Below, piece by piece: positions 1-8,104 of a stretch of DNA of 64,000 nucleotides (the stretch's first letter is position 1; every line of letters starts with the position of its first letter). A model generated the notes under the pieces. The model worked only from the letters and a program-made list of their open reading frames with translations, ran no database searches and was not told the origin of the DNA. Position numbers and translations under genes: made by a program. This DNA comes from an uncultured Sulfolobales archaeon (GTDB lineage Archaea > Thermoproteota > Thermoprotei_A > Sulfolobales > NBVN01). Location of the stretch: contig CALEDH010000008.1 in assembly GCA_937949785.1 (NCBI GenBank), positions 1 through 64,000 of the forward strand, given 5' to 3'.

Positions 1-171
1 AGTAGTGGTGGTTACGGTAGCGGCTGCGGCGGTTGAGGTAACAGTTAACACGGTTGTTGAGGTAACGGTCTTAGGCGGTGGTACTGCTGAAGAACCTGCG
101 AAATAACCACCAACACCAGCAACGATGATTAAAACAACTAATATACCTACTAAAGACTTCTGAACACTCAC
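1..171 (-). CDS. ABC transporter substrate-binding protein, N-terminal fragment
   Basis: Partial gene running off the left edge; not in the ORF track. The reverse strand encodes a hydrophobic segment (VGILVVLIIVAGVGGYF) followed by GSS and a Thr/Ser/Val-rich linker. This closely matches the N-terminus of the binding protein at 28271 (VGILAVLIVVAGVGGYL), so it is probably a paralogous membrane-anchored solute-binding protein with a low-complexity stalk. I chose the GTG at 171 because GGTGA sits about 6 nt upstream and the protein then aligns with the paralog. An in-frame ATG at 192 is an alternative. The ligand-binding domain lies outside the window, so the substrate is unknown. Confidence 0.7.
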   Translation of the reverse strand, partial: MSVQKSLVGILVVLIIVAGVGGYFAGSSAVPPPKTVTSTTVLTVTSTAAAATVTTTT

Positions 172-292
172 AACAGTCACCTTCCTTATCATTACCTAAC
201 CATACTTATAAACTTATTTATTTAGATTTATCTAATAATCTTTACATTGTAAATTATAGATTGTTACTGTAAAGAGCATATTTACATTATAG

Positions 293-1165
293 TTATAACA
301 ACCCATATAGTGTTAGGAGTTCATTTGGTATAGAACAACATGACTGGATAACATCTAACTTAAATTTATCTATTAAGTTTTTAAGCGGGTTAACAACTCT
401 GTCTATGATGCCTAATCTACATAACTCGCTGTCTAACGTGTATTTCATTGTTAGCGGTCGCATACACCCTAGAGATATCTCACCTCTAAACCTTTGTCTA
501 GCATATCTGATTAACTTCACTACATCCTCATCACTAGGAATCCTTACTGGATATGTAACCACCCCTTCCGTAGGTTTAACTATTAGGAAAACTACTATTT
601 CAGGGGATGCCTCAGCGGATATTTCAACAGCCTCAAACTCCTTAGCTATGTTCCCGCTATTCGCACCGATAAGTATGTGGGGGATTATATGTGGTGGTCC
701 ATACGTTCTTAGCATTTCATAGGTCTTTAGGAAGTCCTCACCGTCCTTACCGCTTAAATGCATTACATCCCTAATCACATACCTATCTACTACTAATTCG
801 TAGTCCACGACGTCAACTTTAGCATCTCTTAATTTCATAGCTAATGACTTATCGATAAGTCCTGTATGTATGCTGACTAACATGTTAAAGCTATTCTTAA
901 TTTCCTTAATTACTGGTATGTAAGGCTCTACTGGTAAGTATCCTTCCTGATTAAAGCCCCCGCTAATCAGTATCCCCCCACCCCCTCTCTTATATAGGTG
1001 TTTAGCTAGGTCGTATAGTTGTTTAGGGGTGGTAACTTGTTTCATACCCCTTAAGTAGTACCCCTTACAATAATCACACATTAGAGAGCATTGAGTACCG
1101 GTAATACTTACACTAACGTATTTAAATCCGGGTATGAATGCCTTAATACGCCCCAACCTACTCAC
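293..1165 (-). CDS. Radical SAM lipoyl synthase component, LipS1/LipS2 type (locus 1)
   Basis: A radical SAM protein of 290 aa with the SAM [4Fe-4S] motif CSLMCDYC near residue 27. Conserved cysteines near the C-terminus (SLGCMRP, then SCCSIP) could bind a second cluster. It is a paralog of the protein at 44823, sharing the N-terminal motif region, SLGCMRP and the terminal CC pair. In Thermococcus, two such proteins formerly called biotin synthases (LipS1 and LipS2) together insert the sulfurs of lipoyl groups. The neighbouring radical SAM gene overlaps it by 8 nt, and a lipoate ligase is divergent. The function is therefore inferred from family plus context; which of the two subunits this is I cannot say. 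Start is GTG at 1165. Confidence 0.75.
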   Translation of the reverse strand: MSRLGRIKAFIPGFKYVSVSITGTQCSLMCDYCKGYYLRGMKQVTTPKQLYDLAKHLYKRGGGGILISGGFNQEGYLPVEPYIPVIKEIKNSFNMLVSIHTGLIDKSLAMKLRDAKVDVVDYELVVDRYVIRDVMHLSGKDGEDFLKTYEMLRTYGPPHIIPHILIGANSGNIAKEFEAVEISAEASPEIVVFLIVKPTEGVVTYPVRIPSDEDVVKLIRYARQRFRGEISLGCMRPLTMKYTLDSELCRLGIIDRVVNPLKNLIDKFKLDVIQSCCSIPNELLTLYGLL

Positions 1166-2138
1166 ACTCGTTAAGTAAATCCTTTAACTCCCCTATCAAT
1201 CTATCCTTATTTTTAAGGATGAATTCCTTCGACGGGTAATTATAGTGAGGTCCTCTCACACCTTCGTTGTAGAACGGCCTATTACAGTTAGGACATCCGT
1301 AAGTTATGAAAGCGTTATAGAACTTACTAACATCGTATAGTATTTCATTAACTAGTTCCCTACTTAAGGTTAGCTTATCACCTCTTACCTTAACGTATTT
1401 ACTTACATCCACCCCTAAATCCATGAGGTACCTAAGGATCTGCATCTTCCTATAACCTATTACGCTTGGCCTACTCCAACCACTACTTAAAGTCCCCTTC
1501 ACCGGGGTGAAGGAGAATAGAGATATGTTAACCCCTAAATTCTTAAAGTACGTCATTGAGTTGAAGAAGTCTACATCGCTCTCACCTAACCCATATATTA
1601 GGTGAACGTACACCTTACCAGGGCTGAAAACGTCTATAGAGTTGTTTAGGAACTTTAAGTAATGTTCCCAACTGTAAGGCTTCCTCACAAATTTAAAAAC
1701 CTCAGGTGTTGCAGCGTCAAAACCTATTCCTAACGCATCAACACCTAAGTCTTTCAGCTGTTGTAGATGTTCCTTACTAATCGGGGTTGTGGAAACGCTG
1801 ATAGGCTTCCCAACATCTCCATCATTTAAAGAGCTAACTATTCTAAGTACATCTTCTAGGAAAAAATCCTTAATTACTGTCTGAATACATACCCTCCCCA
1901 CCGTGGGGTTTTCCTTAATCCTATTAAGTAGTACTTCAAGCCCTACTTCAGGCCATGAAATCCGAGATACTAGGTCTTTATTAGACCTGCTTAACCTGCT
2001 TTGAGGGCAGAAGACGCATTCACCCATACACCCGCTCTCAGAATGTATGAGTATGTAGGCAGTTGTGGGTTTCTCAACAACCCCTACGTTAATTAACCCT
2101 AGAAGGTCTAACGTACCTAGAGATGCTCTGACCCTCAC
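1158..2138 (-). CDS. Radical SAM lipoyl synthase component, LipS1/LipS2 type (locus 1, partner)
   Basis: Second radical SAM protein of locus 1, 326 aa. The SAM cluster motif is CMGECVFC near residue 37. A C-terminal motif GCPNCNRPFYNE followed by NYP is shared exactly in layout with the protein at 41826 (GCPGCNRPYANE, NYP), marking the two as paralogs. The C-terminal CxxC could contribute to an auxiliary Fe-S cluster. It is first in a two-gene leftward operon, overlapping the next radical SAM gene. The GTG start at 2138 gives a leader of about 12 nt from the shared promoter at 2170-2180. Biotin-synthase-like function is the older annotation, but a flanking lipoate ligase favours lipoyl sulfur insertion. 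Confidence 0.75.
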   Translation of the reverse strand: MRVRASLGTLDLLGLINVGVVEKPTTAYILIHSESGCMGECVFCPQSRLSRSNKDLVSRISWPEVGLEVLLNRIKENPTVGRVCIQTVIKDFFLEDVLRIVSSLNDGDVGKPISVSTTPISKEHLQQLKDLGVDALGIGFDAATPEVFKFVRKPYSWEHYLKFLNNSIDVFSPGKVYVHLIYGLGESDVDFFNSMTYFKNLGVNISLFSFTPVKGTLSSGWSRPSVIGYRKMQILRYLMDLGVDVSKYVKVRGDKLTLSRELVNEILYDVSKFYNAFITYGCPNCNRPFYNEGVRGPHYNYPSKEFILKNKDRLIGELKDLLNECE

Positions 2139-2169
2139 TTCACACTAACCACATATTAAGAGTTGTAAA

Positions 2170-2180
2170 ACTTTATAAGT
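2170..2180. promoter_or_regulatory. Near-palindromic TATA box shared by divergent lipoate genes (locus 1)
   Basis: ACTTTATAAGT lies between the divergent radical SAM gene (start 2138) and lplA (start 2207). Its centre is about 25 bp from plausible start sites for both genes, so one TATA element could serve both directions. Locus 2 has the same arrangement at 45744-45754. Confidence 0.6.
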
Positions 2181-2206
2181 CAACTGTAACTCCATAATTC
2201 TTAGGT

Positions 2207-2962
2207 ATGCTTATGTGGAGGTTAATCATAGATGAAAATAACGTTTATAGGAATATGGCTATTGATGAAGCACTCCTAATACTTAAGGATAGAGGTCTGA
2301 CCCCCAATACAGTTAGACTATATGTTTTCAACCCAAGCGCCGTCACTATAGGATATTTCCAAAGAGTTGATGATTCAGTAAACCTAGAATTTCTTAAAGC
2401 TAATAACATAGACCTTACTAGGAGGATTAGCGGTGGGGGTTCGGTATACCACGACGTTAACGGTGAGATTACCTACTCCGTCATCACCTCGATATCGGAT
2501 ATATCATATAATATCTCAGAGAGCTATAGAATCATATGTAGCGGTATCGTCAACGCTATAAGTGAGTTCGGACTTAAAGCTGAGTTCATACCTATAAATG
2601 ATGTCGTAGTGGGTGGTAGGAAGGTTTCGGGAAGTGCGCAGTCTCGGAGGAAGTCAGCCTTACTACAACACGGCACATTAATGTATGGAACAGATTTAAA
2701 TATCTTAGCAAATACGTTAAAAGCTCCTAAAGAGAAGTTAAGAGATCATAAGGTCACTTCAATATTTGAAAGAGTTACCACCATATCTAGGGAGTTAGGT
2801 AGGGCTGTAGGTAGGGAGGAAGTCATCAACGCGTTGATTAAGGGGTTTAGCAAGGCATTAAACGCTGACTTCGTTAGAGGTTGGTATACTGATGAGGAGG
2901 TCGGGCTGGCCGATAGCTTAGTAGGTAAGTATAAGAGTGATGAATGGATCTTTCAGAGGTAG
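2207..2962 (+). CDS. lplA: Lipoate-protein ligase A, catalytic domain (locus 1)
   Basis: 251 aa. It has the ligase motif RRISGGGSVYHD near residue 72 and the lysine motif GGRKVSGSAQ, both hallmarks of the BPL/LplA fold that activates lipoate or octanoate as the acyl-AMP and transfers it to a lipoyl domain. The C-terminal accessory domain needed by archaeal enzymes is encoded separately by the next gene 10 nt downstream, as in the LplA/LplB pairs of Thermoplasma. Together with the divergent radical SAM genes it forms a self-contained lipoate assembly unit. No GcvH or E2 substrate protein is in the window. Two close ATGs exist (2207 and 2213); either fits the promoter. Confidence 0.88.
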   Translation: MLMWRLIIDENNVYRNMAIDEALLILKDRGLTPNTVRLYVFNPSAVTIGYFQRVDDSVNLEFLKANNIDLTRRISGGGSVYHDVNGEITYSVITSISDISYNISESYRIICSGIVNAISEFGLKAEFIPINDVVVGGRKVSGSAQSRRKSALLQHGTLMYGTDLNILANTLKAPKEKLRDHKVTSIFERVTTISRELGRAVGREEVINALIKGFSKALNADFVRGWYTDEEVGLADSLVGKYKSDEWIFQR

Positions 2963-2972
2963 GTGTTGGTAA

Positions 2973-3257
2973 GTGGTTATATGCAGTTCTGTTAGGAGGT
3001 TAAGCGGTGGGAAAACAGTTAAGGTAGATGTTGAGGTTATCGATGGGAATATTAAAGACATAGTAATCAGCGGTGACTTCTTCCTCTACCCTGAGGAATA
3101 CATACATGTAATTGAGTCGAAGTTGAAGGGAAGAGGTATGTCCGACATCGTTAAGGTCTTAAAAGAGTTTAAAGACTCTGTTGAAATTGTAGGTGCGTCA
3201 TTAGATGAGTTTGCTGAGGCTGTATTAGAGGCATATAAGGTCTGCGTATCTAGGTGA
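2973..3257 (+). CDS. lplB: Lipoate-protein ligase accessory domain LplB (locus 1)
   Basis: 94 aa. It corresponds to the C-terminal domain of the fused protein at 45783: both carry the stretch ISGDFFLYPEE / ITGDFFTYPNS and similar helices. In archaea with split ligases this small subunit is required for lipoyl-AMP formation. It begins with GTG 10 nt after lplA, preceded by a GGTG site, so the two should be made in similar amounts. The acylphosphatase gene starts within a few nt of its stop codon. Confidence 0.8.
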   Translation: MVICSSVRRLSGGKTVKVDVEVIDGNIKDIVISGDFFLYPEEYIHVIESKLKGRGMSDIVKVLKEFKDSVEIVGASLDEFAEAVLEAYKVCVSR

Positions 3258-3258
3258 T

Positions 3259-3531
3259 TTGTTGGTAAGAGCTGTAATTAGGTTATACGGTATAGTGCAG
3301 GGAGTTGGTATGCGGTACTTCATCTGGAGGGAGGCGAGGAAGTTGGGGTTAAGAGGGTATGTTAGGAATTTAGAGGATGGGTCTGTTGAAATCGTTGCTG
3401 AGGGTGAGAACGACCTCATAGAGACCTTAGTATATTTAGCTAGGAATGAAGGGCCTGGCTTCGTCAGCGACTTAAAAATAACTTATGAATCAGATAGAGG
3501 TGATTTGAAAGGGTTTAAGATCGTTCATTAG
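3259..3531 (+). CDS. acyP: Acylphosphatase
   Basis: 90 aa. Typical acylphosphatase sequence: YGIVQGVGMRYFIWREA contains the phosphate loop and catalytic Arg, followed by GLRGYVRNLEDGSVEIVAEG with the catalytic Asn. It hydrolyses acyl phosphates such as 1,3-bisphosphoglycerate or carbamoyl phosphate. It is the last gene of the lplA-lplB-acyP run and is nearly fused to lplB (TAGGTGA overlaps its ribosome site). The start is TTG (3259 or the next TTG at 3262). The link to lipoate metabolism is positional only. Confidence 0.92.
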   Translation: MLVRAVIRLYGIVQGVGMRYFIWREARKLGLRGYVRNLEDGSVEIVAEGENDLIETLVYLARNEGPGFVSDLKITYESDRGDLKGFKIVH

Positions 3532-4549
3532 GACGTATTCCTAATTCGTTAACCACCTTAACTAGTTGTTCCCATACCCCATCGTCTAGCGGTATCCCTT
3601 CAGTCGACCTCCTACTAAGGCATCTGGCCTCAGGTTCTCCAGGCATTAAAACCTCTGCCTCAGGGTCTTTCGGCAGGGATTTCAACGTTTCTACGTAGCT
3701 TCTTACATCTTCGATGAACTCCCTATATTCCCTGAATATAGTTGGGTTTAAAGCCATTATTAAGAATCCTCCCTGAGTGTAAGGTCCCTTACCGCTTATT
3801 ATCAGACTGTACGGGGCATCGATGAGGGCACTACTCAGTACGTCCACCATGATGGCTAGTCCTAACCCCTTATAACCTCCTACAGGGGTTAAATACCCCT
3901 CTAAGGCTTCCTTAGGGTCTGTAGTGGGTTTACCGTCCTTATCTACTGCCCAACCCTCCGGAATCTTCTCACCTTTCCTAGCAGCTAAGACTATCTTACC
4001 CACCGCAACCGTTGATAACGCCATATCAAGCACTATAGGCCCGTCCTCCGTAGGTACTGCTATGGCTATGGGGTTAGTTCCCACTATAGGTGATCTAATC
4101 CCTGGAATACCTATCCTAGCCTTAGCATTAGCTATTGACACACCTATCAACCCTTCCTTAGCTACCCTCATAACGTAGTATGCTAGTGCCCCAACATTCC
4201 ATAAGTTCTTAGCAGCACCTATACCTACCCCTAACTTCTTAGCCTTCTCAACGACCTTTAAGGTAACCTCATATGCTACAGGTATACCTACTCCTCTATC
4301 ACCATCTACTAAGACAGCAACTTCACTCTCCTTTAAGACCTTTATATTAGGCCTCGGATTTATCTCCCCTAGCTTAATACCGTTAATGAAGTCTAACCCC
4401 CTAGAAACTCCATGTGAGTCCACACATCTTAAGTTAGAGTTGACTAAGGAATCAGCTATTACCTCAACATACTTCTCATCCACGTTTAATGACTTAAATA
4501 CGTTTTTAAGTAAGCTTTTAAGTTCATCTGCCTGTAATACCCTTACCAT
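3515..4549 (-). CDS. Malate/L-lactate/sulfolactate dehydrogenase family (MDH2/AllD) oxidoreductase
   Basis: 344 aa, the usual family length, NAD(P)-dependent. It has VDSHGVSRG near residue 42, GTNPIAIAVP, and the GGYKGLGLAIMVDVLS block of the Ldh_2 family. In family members a NSNHFG-type motif supplies a histidine; here the aligned segment reads NLWNVG, so that His appears to be Asn and substrate or mechanism may differ. The usual Gly of the adl-GvDSHG motif is Cys (NLRCVDSHG). It converges with acyP, overlapping its 3' end by 17 bp. Substrate (malate, lactate, sulfolactate, ureidoglycolate or an imino acid) cannot be fixed. Confidence 0.82.
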   Translation of the reverse strand: MVRVLQADELKSLLKNVFKSLNVDEKYVEVIADSLVNSNLRCVDSHGVSRGLDFINGIKLGEINPRPNIKVLKESEVAVLVDGDRGVGIPVAYEVTLKVVEKAKKLGVGIGAAKNLWNVGALAYYVMRVAKEGLIGVSIANAKARIGIPGIRSPIVGTNPIAIAVPTEDGPIVLDMALSTVAVGKIVLAARKGEKIPEGWAVDKDGKPTTDPKEALEGYLTPVGGYKGLGLAIMVDVLSSALIDAPYSLIISGKGPYTQGGFLIMALNPTIFREYREFIEDVRSYVETLKSLPKDPEAEVLMPGEPEARCLSRRSTEGIPLDDGVWEQLVKVVNELGIRPNERS

Positions 4550-4640
4550 ATACTTAACACCGATCGATACTATCCGTTAGGAAAATATAGTTAACTACGA
4601 TAAACCTAATTTTAAAGTTAAACTATTAGATCATTCGGGT

Positions 4641-6215
4641 ATGGAAGTAGCATTAGTTGACTGCTTAGGCCACGGTAGTAGTGGTAGGAGGGTATCAACT
4701 GTTGACGTCATCAGCGTAGGTCCTAGATTAATTGCAGGCATGCTTGAAGGTTTAGGTATTAAGTATGAGTTCTTCCTCTGCGGTGAGGTACTCAGAGACG
4801 TTGAGGTCCTTAAGAAGTACGGCGTTTTGCTAGCATCAGGTATGGCAACTGACTTACACTCTATGATAAGGTTGGTTAGGCTGTGGGGGAGGGGAGGAGC
4901 AGCTATAGCTGGCGGTCCAGCATGTGTTGAGTACAGAGAGTTGCTGAGAAACGGTTATGACATCGTTATTTGGGGTGAGGCTGAGGATAAGCTTCCAGTA
5001 GTTATTGAGGAAGTACTTAAGTATGGCGATATTGTTAGTGAGTTGCCAGGCGTACTCAGAGCTATGGATAGTGGTTTAAACATACCATCCGGTAAATACG
5101 TAGATGCCAGCATACTCTGGAGGTTCAAACCATCCGTAAAGGTTATTAAGAGGTATCGAGGTTGGTGGGGTGCTAGAGTCTACGTCGAAGTTGTTAGGGG
5201 GTGCAGTAACTTCTACAGACCGACGTTAAAGTTAGCTTCAAATAAGTCCTGCAATAACTGCGGTTTATGTAGGTCTGCAGACTTAGACCTACGTATTAAA
5301 TGTCCTCTAGACATTCCACCAGGATGTGGTTATTGCTCAGTCCCATACCTCTACGGACCTGCTAGGAGTAAGCCTATAGAGTACGTGGTCGATGAGGTTA
5401 GAAACTTGGTGAGGATTGGTGTGAGACGGGTAGTGTTAAGCGCTCCTGACTTTCTGGACTTCGGTAGGGATTGGTTAGTAATGCCTAAACCGCTAACAGA
5501 TCCGAGGAATCCTAAACCTAATCTTAAAGCTATTGATGAACTGCTAAGTAAGTTATCAGATATCTCAGAGATCTCCGGTGGTGAAGCCTACTTAATGATA
5601 GAGAACATTAAGCCTAATTTAGTAGACGACGATGTGGCTAGGTTATTGGGCAGCTACTTAAGAGGTACTACTGTCGGTATAGGGTTAGAAACCGGTGATA
5701 ACACCCTCCATAAAGCCTTAGGTAGGCCTACAAACGTTGGTGAGGTATTAAAAGCTGTAAAGCTCCTATGTAACTACGGAATTAGACCTCATATATATTT
5801 GATACATGGTCTACCCTACGAGGACAGTAGGTCGGTAGCTAATACCGTTAAGACCGTTAGTAAACTCTCAAAAACGTGTATCGAGAAATTCACACTCTAC
5901 AGATTCACCCCGCTGAACGGCACGGCATTTGAAGGATTTAGAAGGCCTCCAGCAGCTGTAAATTCCCTACATGCTAGAAAATTATATGAAGTTGTTAGGA
6001 AGTATAATACCGAGTTAAAGAGTAGGTTGATTAACGATGTTGTCAAGGCGGTAGTTGTAGGTCGTAGAGGTCCTTACTTAGTAGCTTATCCACTACCGCA
6101 TGGCCCGGTAATATATTTGAGAGGTCATTCAAGTAGTATTGGGAAGACCGTCTTAGTAAGTGTGGTTAAGGTGTTAAGCGATCGGGAGGTATTAGGGGAG
6201 ATTAAAACCGGTTAA
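4641..6215 (+). CDS. B12-binding/radical SAM protein (MJ_0865-like)
   Basis: 524 aa. The N-terminal ~150 residues resemble a cobalamin-binding Rossmann domain. The radical SAM core follows, with an unusual Cys-rich insertion: RGCSNFYRP, CNNCGLC, then IPPGCGYCSVP. Downstream motifs GIGLETGD and IHGLPYE are typical of B12-radical SAM enzymes. This layout matches the archaeal family represented by MJ_0865, whose reaction is unknown; methyl transfer is a reasonable guess. The CNNCGLC insertion could hold an extra Fe-S cluster. A TATA-like box at about 4611-4617 points to a near-leaderless start at the 4641 ATG. It stands alone on its strand. Confidence 0.8.
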   Translation: MEVALVDCLGHGSSGRRVSTVDVISVGPRLIAGMLEGLGIKYEFFLCGEVLRDVEVLKKYGVLLASGMATDLHSMIRLVRLWGRGGAAIAGGPACVEYRELLRNGYDIVIWGEAEDKLPVVIEEVLKYGDIVSELPGVLRAMDSGLNIPSGKYVDASILWRFKPSVKVIKRYRGWWGARVYVEVVRGCSNFYRPTLKLASNKSCNNCGLCRSADLDLRIKCPLDIPPGCGYCSVPYLYGPARSKPIEYVVDEVRNLVRIGVRRVVLSAPDFLDFGRDWLVMPKPLTDPRNPKPNLKAIDELLSKLSDISEISGGEAYLMIENIKPNLVDDDVARLLGSYLRGTTVGIGLETGDNTLHKALGRPTNVGEVLKAVKLLCNYGIRPHIYLIHGLPYEDSRSVANTVKTVSKLSKTCIEKFTLYRFTPLNGTAFEGFRRPPAAVNSLHARKLYEVVRKYNTELKSRLINDVVKAVVVGRRGPYLVAYPLPHGPVIYLRGHSSSIGKTVLVSVVKVLSDREVLGEIKTG

Positions 6216-6222
6216 CACTACG

Positions 6223-6891
6223 TTAAATCCTTAACACAGCTATGACTCTGATGACGTCAGCACTATCCTCACACCTATCGGCGGAGTTTTCAAGTGAGTC
6301 TATGATTTCCTTAGAGACTATACATGTTGATATCTCGCTCTGATTACACGACCTTAAAACCCTATCTAACGCCTTCAACCTTATCTCATCTACTTCCTCC
6401 TCAATTCTCTCAATCTCATTAGCTATGCTTAACGCTTTACTAGGTTCTGAGTGTAACATTACCACAGCTTCTTTAAGCAGTTTTATTGCTTGCAGGACTT
6501 TCTCGGACATAACTATGGCGTAGAGTTTGACCTCATAATCAACTAATTTAGGGTCTATTAGGGTTGCCCTTCTAGAAGCTGCTTTTATATATGCAGCTAT
6601 ATCATCTACTGCTAATACCAACCTTATTATTTCATCCCTATCTATGGGGTGTATGAAGCCCTTACTTAGCTCTTCTAATACCTTCCTCTTCACGTTATCA
6701 GCCTCCCTCTCATAGTTAAAGATCTCAGAGAAGAACTTCCGAGTTCCCCCTAAGTCATTATCTTTAAAGCATTTGAAGAATTCTAGTGATGATTTGGAGA
6801 CCTCATATATTAGGTTTAAATGGTTAACTACTGATTGAAGGGCCTCCCTACCTACGCTAGAACTCACCCAGCGCCACGTAGACGCCATCAT
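6223..6891 (-). CDS. PhoU-like/DUF47 phosphate transport accessory protein
   Basis: 222 aa, all-helical, of the DUF47 (TIGR00153, Pit accessory) family. It has the pattern EREADNVKRKVLEEL early and ENSADRCEDSADVIR near the C-terminus, with acidic clusters that bind metal in PhoU-like proteins. It lies 15 nt downstream of the PiT transporter gene and is preceded by GGTGAT just before two ATGs, so it is probably translated from the same mRNA. It likely modulates phosphate uptake by the neighbouring permease. Confidence 0.87.
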   Translation of the reverse strand: MMASTWRWVSSSVGREALQSVVNHLNLIYEVSKSSLEFFKCFKDNDLGGTRKFFSEIFNYEREADNVKRKVLEELSKGFIHPIDRDEIIRLVLAVDDIAAYIKAASRRATLIDPKLVDYEVKLYAIVMSEKVLQAIKLLKEAVVMLHSEPSKALSIANEIERIEEEVDEIRLKALDRVLRSCNQSEISTCIVSKEIIDSLENSADRCEDSADVIRVIAVLRI

Positions 6892-6906
6892 ATCACCAAT
6901 TCCACG

Positions 6907-7941
6907 CTATACGTTAAGTATATTATGTATCAGAATTCTTAAACTTAATGCTATGCCAGCGCTTAACGGCACTGTTAGAAACCATGAAGCAACGATCTTT
7001 AGAATAATTAATTTATTAACTGCTCTCAGACCACCTTTAACTAAGCCGACCCCGATTATAGCCGATACGCTTGAGTGGGTTGTTGATATAGGCATACCGT
7101 ATCCGAACAGTATGTAGGGTACTGTAGTAAATAGCCAGACAACAAATGCGTTAGCAAGCTCCCCAGCAACGCCGCTAATCAGATCTAACCTAGTTATCTT
7201 AAATGCTACGGTGGTAATAACCTTCCTACCCACTGTAAAACCCCCTAGGATTATCCCGAAGGCCCCTACGGTAGCAAGCATCACTGCGGTTGCTATATCA
7301 ACACCTCTTATAGAGGCGTCGCTAAATTTTAAGAACATAACGTACACCCCAGTAGCGTTGCCTACGTCATTAGCCCCGAAGCTATAGGCAGAGAACATCA
7401 ATGCAAATATTAATAAGTATTTAAATATCCTATCTGGAGATATACCCTTTCTGGTTAGATAGTTGTACAACCTATTTAAGGCTATGTAGAGTAATGCAGA
7501 GATTATTATAGAGCTTAGCGGTGATGTGATCCAACTAGTTATTATTCTAAGTACTACTTCGTGTTTGATATTTGCATACCCATACATGAAAACGTATGCT
7601 AGGCCTACCCCTAATACACCCCCGACAGCGCTGTGAGTAGTTGATATCGGCATACCTAAGAAGCTTGCCATAGTTATCCAAAGCCCTGTTGACAGCGATG
7701 CGACCAACGCGTCGTGAAGGCCTCTTAACTCGCTTACACCCCCGCCGAACGTCTTCATAACCATCCAACCCTGAAGTAGGGAACCTAATGCGACGAAGAT
7801 TGAGAAAATCATTAACGCCTTCTTAAGACTTAACGCTCCAGCACCTACAGCGCATTCTGTAGGGTTGGACGCATCGTTAGCACCTATACACCACGCTATA
7901 TATACCATCAGCGCAAACCCTAACACTACGCCTATATCCAT
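6907..7941 (-). CDS. PiT-family inorganic phosphate transporter
   Basis: 344 aa with about 9-10 membrane segments. The duplicated PiT signature is plain: GANDASNPTECAVGAGALS in the first half and GANDVGNATGVYVMF in the second, each followed by a PISTTHS motif (FLGMPISTTHSAVG, YGMPISTTHSSVS). It couples phosphate uptake to an ion gradient. It is first in an operon with the DUF47 gene; upstream, ATCTTATAAGTTTATT carries a TATA box and GAGGGGAG sits before the ATG. Confidence 0.93.
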   Translation of the reverse strand: MDIGVVLGFALMVYIAWCIGANDASNPTECAVGAGALSLKKALMIFSIFVALGSLLQGWMVMKTFGGGVSELRGLHDALVASLSTGLWITMASFLGMPISTTHSAVGGVLGVGLAYVFMYGYANIKHEVVLRIITSWITSPLSSIIISALLYIALNRLYNYLTRKGISPDRIFKYLLIFALMFSAYSFGANDVGNATGVYVMFLKFSDASIRGVDIATAVMLATVGAFGIILGGFTVGRKVITTVAFKITRLDLISGVAGELANAFVVWLFTTVPYILFGYGMPISTTHSSVSAIIGVGLVKGGLRAVNKLIILKIVASWFLTVPLSAGIALSLRILIHNILNV

Positions 7942-8104
7942 GACTCCCCTCTAAACTTGATGTTAATCTTATAAGTTTATTGCGGTTGGAGAACGTATTA
8001 AATACTTCACCAATGGCTTCAGAGCAGAAAGACTTAAATAGATGTGAGTAGCGGGTATGGATGGAGATGATGAAGGGCTTAACATTAAAATACGTTGATG
8101 TGAT

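Noticed and set aside
7547-7768. 73-aa minus-strand ORF inside the PiT gene
   Set aside because: Entirely inside the PiT coding frame, Arg/Cys-rich shadow translation.
8063-8095. C-box-like ATGATGA, possible box C/D guide RNA
   Set aside because: No D box (CTGA) at the needed spacing.
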